From Bacteroidales bacterium UBA6360 (GTDB lineage: Bacteria > Bacteroidota > Bacteroidia > Bacteroidales > UBA932), in the NCBI GenBank assembly GCA_002440085.1, contig DJRM01000116.1, positions 269-15,381 on the forward strand: 15,113 nucleotides of DNA, written 5' to 3'. The position numbers were made by a program, and so were the translations under genes. Within the stretch, counting starts at the first letter, position 1. Every line of letters begins with the position of its first letter. Below the pieces are notes generated by a model. It worked only from the letters and a program-made list of their open reading frames with translations, was not told the origin of the DNA and ran no database searches. Below are positions 8,405 to 12,910 of this stretch, one piece after another.

Positions 8405-8701
8405 CTACTGATGAAGATTCCGTGCCGCTCTGATTTCTGAATTGATTTCATCAAGGCTCATCTCGGAATTGCCGTTGGCCTCGGAGGTTCTTCGCATCTG
8501 AAGGATGGCCTCACGAGCATTACGGATGGTTTCAGCCTTAGAATCCGCCTGTATTTCAAACGGAATCTTCCGGTTCCTCACAACTGAGCGTGCAAATATA
8601 TTGAATGCCGTGTTAACACTCATTCCAAACTCCTGACACAACACATCCAGCTGCTGCTTAGTGCCCGAGTCAAGTCGTATTGTAACTGCCGTCTGTCCCA
8701 T
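8405..8701 (-). CDS. RelB/DinJ-family antitoxin
   Basis: A 98-residue protein opening with a ribbon-helix-helix fold: the strand AVTIRLDSGTKQQL then LCQEFGMSVNTAFNIFARSV, typical of RelB/DinJ antitoxins. The C-terminal half (about 55-98) is polar and probably wraps the PIN toxin encoded 8 nt downstream. RelB-type antitoxins bind DNA as dimers and repress their own operon. RelB-like partners are more familiar with RelE/YafQ toxins, but a pairing with PIN_3 proteins is a plausible mix-and-match arrangement. The start at 8701 gives a leader of only about 10 nt from the candidate promoter. Confidence 0.87.
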   Translation of the reverse strand: MGQTAVTIRLDSGTKQQLDVLCQEFGMSVNTAFNIFARSVVRNRKIPFEIQADSKAETIRNAREAILQMRRTSEANGNSEMSLDEINSEIRAARNLHQ

Positions 8702-8717
8702 ATCACCATTTTTCTTG

Positions 8718-8749
8718 CAAATATATGAGTTTTAATATCAATATACAAT
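8718..8749 (-). promoter_or_regulatory. Candidate promoter of the toxin-antitoxin operon
   Basis: On the minus strand the -7 box TATATTTG (8718-8725) matches consensus. A weak -33 box ATTG (8746-8749) lies 20 bp upstream. A less-than-perfect -33 is common in autorepressed promoters. No convincing operator palindrome was identified. Confidence 0.55.
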
Positions 8750-8811
8750 GTTCTGCCATCAAAAATCGCCATATAGTTGAATAAAAGAATAGTGTCGGAG
8801 AGCAAGACTCA

Positions 8812-8865
8812 TCGAGTACAGTCGATGAAATTGCAATATCTACAATCCTTATCGACTATACTCGA
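8812..8865 (-). terminator. 15-bp stem-loop 3' of the FISUMP gene
   Basis: The arms TCGAGTACAGTCGAT (8812-8826) and ATCGACTATACTCGA (8851-8865) are complementary over 15 bp around a 24-nt loop. In minus-strand RNA the single imperfect position is a U-G wobble, so the stem is fully paired; in plus-strand RNA it is a C-A mismatch. This points to a function in the minus-strand transcript, starting 21 nt past the FISUMP stop codon. The T-run precedes rather than follows the stem, so it may stabilise or process a 3' end rather than terminate. Confidence 0.5.
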
Positions 8866-8886
8866 AAAAACATATCAGTCCTCAAC

Positions 8887-10830
8887 TTATTCTGTAACAG
8901 GGCGTACTGGCAACCCTTTATGTCTGTCGAAATAACTTACCCTTACAGACATCGGAAAATAAATATCTATAGCTCTTTTGTTGTCTGAAGTATATAGAGA
9001 CGAAGACCAAAAACTGCCGCTTTCGCCCTCGTTATATAATTTATTCCACGCACGATTCCCCGATGCCGGTAGAAAGATAAACCTATCAGTGTAGCCAATC
9101 TTCTTACTCCTGACGACATACCCATTGACTCCTGTTCCATTATAGTTATCTGCCCAAGTCCACGAGCAATTTTCCGTATTCTGCAGTTCGCGCAACTCTA
9201 AAAGAGTAGGCATCCGCCAATTGCCACCAAGTTTCACATGAGCCACATCGTCATTCAACTCAAGTTTCCGACTGTTGTCAACAGTACCATATTCAGAATC
9301 AGTGCAATACTTGGTCAGCGCAATCACATCCCCGCTCACTCTGCACCACTTGTATGTTTCCCAAGAGTAAACCTCCTTTGGTTTGGTCTCTCCCCAAGCG
9401 AAATAATCTCCATACTCATGGGGCTGGTCAGCACCTATATTACATTCAGCCCAGAAAACAGACAAACCGAGATCAACGGAGCCTTCGGGAGCACTTTTTG
9501 TTTCGAATGAAGACAATGAATAGTATTCAACATCATCAACGAAAGCCACGACAACAAAATAATATTTTTTACCGGAAATCAAATCTTCCAAACGTGTGGT
9601 ATAATTGGTATAAATGGCAAATGATGTCAAGTCAAGAGTTTTCTTTGTTCCTTTAGATTTCAATTGTTCAACGGTGGTTTCCGTTGTGCTGTAATATAAT
9701 GTTGCTGACTTTTTGAATGGTCCCTCGGACTCATCAATATCCAACCGACCGGAAATTAGCGCAGTGTAATAAGACAAATTCGTAGACTCGCTGATGACAG
9801 ACACGATAATGGCATTTGTATTAAATTTCTTTACCTCTGTATGCTGATCGGTGTCGCCAACTGTAGATAGGACAACATAATAGTATTTCGAATTGGAAGC
9901 TAAAGAAACGAGATTGACGCTATACGAGCCATCATCATTCAATGAAATAGACTTCTTGGTTCCATTTGCCTTCAGTTGGCTGACAGTAGTCGCTGTTGAG
10001 CTGTAACATAAGGTTGCAGACTTGCTGAACGAGCCTTCTGACTCGACTGTCAACTTGCCGGAAATCTTGGCGGATTTGCACTTGACATCCGTCGCCTCGG
10101 CTGTAATGCCGGCAACAATCGCCTGAGTTGTAAATACCATCACCTCTGTCTGCTGATTGATGTCGTCAACGGAAGACAGAACCACGAAATAGTACTTCGT
10201 ATTTGACGACAAGGATGTAAGCTCGGAACTGAATGAGCCGTCACTCTCCAATGTCAGAGGAGCCTTTGTCCCTTTAGACTTCAGCTGATCAATGGTAGTT
10301 ACCGTCGTGCTGTAGTACAAGGTTGCAGATTTTCTGAATGAGCCTTCCGATTCAACATTCAGCCTGCCGGAAATCGTCGCCGTGCGGTAGGACACATCCG
10401 TTGCCTTGGCTGTGATGGACGAGACTACCGAGACAGTAGCGAAACTGCGTTCTTCGCCATAATAGATTCTGCCATCGAGTTTGACATAGGCTCTGTAAGT
10501 GTATTCGGTGTCCCTTGTCAGATTGTCAAACTGTCTCGAATATTTCATGTCAAGGAGGTTGTCTGCCCCATATTTTTTGAATGTCTCACCCTTTTTGGCA
10601 AGCTCAAAACCGTATTCCATCGAATCATAGCGGCAATCGGTCAAATCCAGTGTCGCGGAAAGAGTCACCTCCTTCGGATGAATGTCAGTAGCCTCACCCG
10701 TCTGTATCATACTACTGACAGGGAGGGTTGTAAACGACTTGACTTCCCCATACATTACCTCTCCCTTCTGGGAGATATAGCTGCGATAGTAGTAGGTAGT
10801 CTCCGGCTCTGAGTGCCTTGACAACCCCAT
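8887..10830 (-). CDS. C-terminal part of broken surface protein: Fn3-like repeats plus FISUMP domain
   Basis: This frame is family-like from about EPETTYYYRSYI (close to 10800) to its end. It holds the tail of one Fn3-like domain, another ending in YYGEERSF, and then three clear homologous repeats of about 100 residues with ISGRL...SATLYYST...QLKSKGTK...KYYFVV...F.T. It closes with a FISUMP domain beginning VDLGLSVFWAECNIG and containing GGNWRMPTLLELREL, FLPASGNR, FWSSS and GLPVRPV. Such proteins sit on the outer surface as adhesin-like lipoproteins. It has no signal peptide of its own; the ATG at 10830 lies in the overlap and is probably not a real start. It is the downstream piece of the gene whose lipoprotein N-terminus is at 10712-11332 in another frame, joined by an apparent deletion. 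Whether any product is made is doubtful. Confidence 0.75.
   Translation of the reverse strand: MGLSRHSEPETTYYYRSYISQKGEVMYGEVKSFTTLPVSSMIQTGEATDIHPKEVTLSATLDLTDCRYDSMEYGFELAKKGETFKKYGADNLLDMKYSRQFDNLTRDTEYTYRAYVKLDGRIYYGEERSFATVSVVSSITAKATDVSYRTATISGRLNVESEGSFRKSATLYYSTTVTTIDQLKSKGTKAPLTLESDGSFSSELTSLSSNTKYYFVVLSSVDDINQQTEVMVFTTQAIVAGITAEATDVKCKSAKISGKLTVESEGSFSKSATLCYSSTATTVSQLKANGTKKSISLNDDGSYSVNLVSLASNSKYYYVVLSTVGDTDQHTEVKKFNTNAIIVSVISESTNLSYYTALISGRLDIDESEGPFKKSATLYYSTTETTVEQLKSKGTKKTLDLTSFAIYTNYTTRLEDLISGKKYYFVVVAFVDDVEYYSLSSFETKSAPEGSVDLGLSVFWAECNIGADQPHEYGDYFAWGETKPKEVYSWETYKWCRVSGDVIALTKYCTDSEYGTVDNSRKLELNDDVAHVKLGGNWRMPTLLELRELQNTENCSWTWADNYNGTGVNGYVVRSKKIGYTDRFIFLPASGNRAWNKLYNEGESGSFWSSSLYTSDNKRAIDIYFPMSVRVSYFDRHKGLPVRPVTE
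9493..10428 (-). repeat. Three tandem Fn3-like protein repeats (about 310 bp each)
   Basis: Three consecutive units (about 10126-10428, 9814-10125 and 9493-9813) encode about 100-107 residues each. They share SEG.F.KSATLYYS(T/S)T, then a Q-L-K-(S/A)-(K/N)-G-T-K segment, then KYY(F/Y)VV. They are diverged enough to be old duplications, but similar enough to recombine or confuse short-read assembly. Confidence 0.7.
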
Positions 10831-11332
10831 CTGAAACTGTGGCGACAGCCTCGTTGCCGCTCTTCCAAACCACAGACTTGTCAGTGGCATTCTCCGGCGT
10901 AATCGTGACCGCCAACTTCTGCTCATCTCCCTCCGGCATGGAAATGGCGGTCTTGTCAAGCGCAATTCCTGTCACATGAATGACCTTTGAGGCAACCTTG
11001 ACTTCGCACCTCGCGCTCTTCCCGCTCGCCTTGTTGGTGGCAGTGATGTACGCCGTTCCGGCAGACAAGGCTTCAACGATGCCATCCGGAGTGACAGTCG
11101 CGACGGATTCCCTGCTGCTGGTCCAGACAATTGACTTGTCGGTTGCATTCTCTGGCAGGACCGTAGCCTCAAGCGGTGCCTGCTCCCCTTCCGTCAATTC
11201 AAGAGTGGACTGAGAAAGCGTGACGGACGCTGCAAGTATTTCTTCCGGTTCAGGCGTTGCGGTACATGCAGATGCTAAAGTTAACAAAATCAAAGAAATA
11301 ATCTGTGGGAAAACTGGATAAATACGCTTCAT
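10712..11332 (-). CDS. N-terminal part of broken surface lipoprotein: two BIG_2 domains
   Basis: The start at ATG 11332 gives MKRIYPVFP..., a lipoprotein signal peptide with lipobox LASAC and lipidated Cys23. The frame is open to 11398 but lacks a better signal upstream. Two bacterial Ig-like (BIG_2) domains follow, about 31-114 and 115-177. Both carry the family words V..I.L...........EG....L..T..PENATDKS(I/V)VW.S and VATV..G.V.AL.AG. The second stops being family-like after VKALRAG, two strands short of its end, and then reads 30 random residues to a stop. The true continuation is in another frame from about 10809 downward (Fn3-like and FISUMP). The junction shows deletion plus frameshift. 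It begins 7 bp after the stop of an unrecognised gene on the same strand. Confidence 0.75.
   Translation of the reverse strand: MKRIYPVFPQIISLILLTLASACTATPEPEEILAASVTLSQSTLELTEGEQAPLEATVLPENATDKSIVWTSSRESVATVTPDGIVEALSAGTAYITATNKASGKSARCEVKVASKVIHVTGIALDKTAISMPEGDEQKLAVTITPENATDKSVVWKSGNEAVATVSDGVVKALRAGDYLLLSQLYLPEGRGNVWGSQVVYNPPCQ
10803..10809 (-). other. Frameshift/deletion junction in the BIG_2-FISUMP gene
   Basis: The word GAGCCGG is shared by the BIG_2 ending (codons for R-A-G) and the Fn3-like continuation (codons for E-P-E). Left of it one frame is domain-like, right of it another. The missing end of BIG_2 and start of Fn3 imply that sequence was lost between two GAGCCGG-like copies, changing frame. 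Confidence 0.55.
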
Positions 11333-11339
11333 ACATTTT

Positions 11340-11756
11340 CTATTTATTCGGTACATCAAATACATCAGCCGGAAATCCCGTATATTTCTTCGAAACAATT
11401 TTCATTGCATTGCTATTGGGTTTTGTATCAAAGGCTTTACACAGTGCCTCGGCCAATTCCTGGATTATTTTCATCCTTTTCGGATTCCACACCAAAGTGT
11501 GATTGGTAATCCTCATATTAAAGCCATCGGCATCATTCCCTTTCGTCAAATGATTAACGATATTGTTTTTACCCATGGCAAAATCCGCCTCATCACAGAG
11601 AATCGGAACATTTTCAATGTCAGACGGAAGCTTTGCACAAAAAGAATCGTAACTATCGGTGTCCGTTGCCTTGTCATGATAAATGACAATTCTTTCCTCT
11701 TCATCACCGGTTATAGTTGCAAGCGCGACAATCCAAGAGCCCGTTCCTTTTAGCAA
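11340..11756 (-). CDS. Unrecognised protein, apparently lacking its N-terminus
   Basis: I do not recognise the family. The reading frame is open from 11948 (stop TGA at 11949-11951) to the stop at 11340, about 202 codons. No ATG or GTG occurs; the only conventional start is the TTG at 11756, giving 138 residues. The codons upstream of that TTG translate to balanced, protein-like sequence (SSAAHWFVQSF, then ESDSEKKLFLSDARG), so the gene is probably 5'-truncated or frameshifted rather than truly starting there. The protein is acidic and soluble-looking, with no membrane segment or signal peptide, and has segments such as ATITGDEEERIVIYHD and FPADVFDVP. It lies 7 bp upstream of the lipoprotein start and downstream of two other unknown genes in the same direction, with an AT-rich composition typical of acquired DNA. 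Confidence 0.5.
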   Translation of the reverse strand: MLKGTGSWIVALATITGDEEERIVIYHDKATDTDSYDSFCAKLPSDIENVPILCDEADFAMGKNNIVNHLTKGNDADGFNMRITNHTLVWNPKRMKIIQELAEALCKAFDTKPNSNAMKIVSKKYTGFPADVFDVPNK

Positions 11757-11998
11757 GCCTCTCGCATCACTAAGGAATAACTTCTTTTCAGAATCTGATT
11801 CTATTGACTTTTCGGAGAAAGAGAAAAACCTCTCGGAAGTGTCATGATCCGTTGTCTCCTTTGAAATAAAGTTGAATCCCCCGCACAGACTGAATGACTG
11901 GACAAACCAGTGGGCCGCTGAACTTGCAAATCCTCTCCGGAAAGCATCTCAGCCCTCCGGACTCCCGATTGCGCCCCTGCCGAGAATCGGTAATAATA

Positions 11999-12298
11999 TC
12001 AATTATTGGCCAAAGCGATCATCTCATTGATGTTATTGGATATTATGTCGTCTATATTTATAATGCGACGCTGCATTTTCTCGGGTACATATTCAGATTC
12101 AACTGCATCATCACACTCAAATATTTTATATCCTCCCTTCACTTCTACAGCAAATTTAACTGTCACCTGATTCCCATCAGCATAGTTAGGCAATAAATAC
12201 CAAACATTAACAGCCGCACCTTGTATTTGCGATTGTGACAAATTATTCACCAAGCAATAATTTGTCAAGGATTCTACTTCTGAAATAAATCGTACCAT
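11999..12298 (-). CDS. Hypothetical protein, 99 aa
   Basis: No family recognised. The 99-residue product is soluble-looking, with a predicted beta-rich middle (NVWYLLPNYADGNQVTVKF then AVEVKGGYKIFECDD) and a helical, acidic C-terminus (NIDDIISNNINEMIALANN). It starts 24 nt after the stop of the HEPN-like gene and probably belongs to the same transcript. The next gene downstream begins, as an open frame, 50 nt after its stop in a different frame. Small size and position next to a HEPN-like protein would suit an antitoxin or accessory role, but this is speculation. Coding potential is supported by composition and by operon-like spacing only. Confidence 0.6.
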   Translation of the reverse strand: MVRFISEVESLTNYCLVNNLSQSQIQGAAVNVWYLLPNYADGNQVTVKFAVEVKGGYKIFECDDAVESEYVPEKMQRRIINIDDIISNNINEMIALANN

Positions 12299-12322
12299 AG
12301 GATTATTTTTTAATTGAATTAT

Positions 12323-12802
12323 CTATTTTTTTGCAATAAAAGACTTTGTAGTCCCGCTCACTGCATTTCCCAATTCGTCCTCTTCAACACGGAAAAATTC
12401 TTCTGATGGGCTTGTCTGATTCGGGAACTCGCCTCCAGCAACTCTCAAACACAACTTGCGGAAATCAGCATAAAAATCACTAACAGGCAAGTCAGCATAT
12501 TTTCCAGCATTATTGGTCAATATAATTGAATCAACTCGCATTGAATGAGCCATATTGCATCTCAAATTATCGTACAAATCCAAAGACGCATACTTTGGCA
12601 ACTCTCTTATTGCCGTATTAAAATCAGTTCGCGAGTATCCACTTTCTGTCCATGGTCTATGATTGATACTTTTACCCAACAATTCCAAACCTACCGACAT
12701 AAGAATACATGCCAGATAAGGATACGAGTCTTTAATCTCACCTATTTGTTTGATAAGATATTCCTCAATAAAGTCTTTTAATGACACTATTTTACTTTTC
12801 AT
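12323..12802 (-). CDS. HEPN-like protein (R-x4-H motif), possible RNase
   Basis: A 159-residue, mainly helical protein. Residues 27-92 (SYPYLACILMSVGLELLGKS, then LYDNLRCNMAHSM) look like a HEPN-type four-helix domain. The motif R81-C-N-M-A-H86 fits the R-x4-6-H active site of HEPN ribonucleases, which occur in toxin-antitoxin, CRISPR and abortive-infection systems. The C-terminal 40 residues are polar and of unknown role. It has no signal peptide. No consensus promoter is visible in the 108 bp between it and the LRR gene stop, which hold two hairpins, so it may depend on readthrough or an unrecognised promoter. The gene is AT-rich and followed at 24 nt by a small unknown gene. The HEPN call rests on one motif plus helical context and is moderate. 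Confidence 0.6.
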   Translation of the reverse strand: MKSKIVSLKDFIEEYLIKQIGEIKDSYPYLACILMSVGLELLGKSINHRPWTESGYSRTDFNTAIRELPKYASLDLYDNLRCNMAHSMRVDSIILTNNAGKYADLPVSDFYADFRKLCLRVAGGEFPNQTSPSEEFFRVEEDELGNAVSGTTKSFIAKK

Positions 12803-12820
12803 AACAGCTATATTATTTTC

Positions 12821-12859
12821 GTCAGTCGGGGTGGGGCCGAAGGCCTTGCCCCGACTGAC
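12821..12859. terminator. 39-bp inverted repeat, candidate terminator of the LRR gene
   Basis: GTCAGTCGGGG (12821-12831) and CCCCGACTGAC (12849-12859) pair perfectly over 11 bp. The interior continues with GGCC-GAA-GGCC, bridged by three pairs that are wobbles in plus-strand RNA and mismatches in minus-strand RNA. It lies about 50 bp past the LRR stop, where a terminator for the minus strand is expected, but the flank on that side is GAAAATAATA rather than a U-run. The plus-strand flank is more T-rich. Confidence 0.5.
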
Positions 12860-12883
12860 ATGATTATTTCTTTTGTGAACCGG

Positions 12884-12910
12884 CAGGTTCCGCCTTGGGG
12901 CAGGAACCTG
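12884..12910 (-). other. Hairpin abutting the FISUMP stop codon
   Basis: CAGGTTCC (12884-12891) and GGAACCTG (12903-12910) form a perfect 8-bp stem. An inner GCC/GGC with loop CCAA (minus-strand sense) is set off by one bulged base. It begins directly at the stop codon (12911-12913). An 8-bp hairpin/cruciform a few bases downstream of the variable region is a known requirement for homing in the Bordetella phage DGR, so position and size fit a DGR target. A simple 3'-UTR hairpin is the alternative. Confidence 0.55.

Noticed and set aside
8887..9030. DGR-type variable region at the end of the second FISUMP gene
   Set aside because: Its last codons are mixed and AT-rich (for example TAT, GTA, AAA), not dominated by NNC, and show no clustered AAC-derived pattern.
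12323..12802. Avd accessory protein of a DGR
   Set aside because: Although helical and next to the putative variable region, it carries a HEPN-type R-x4-H motif and does not resemble the short, basic four-helix Avd proteins.
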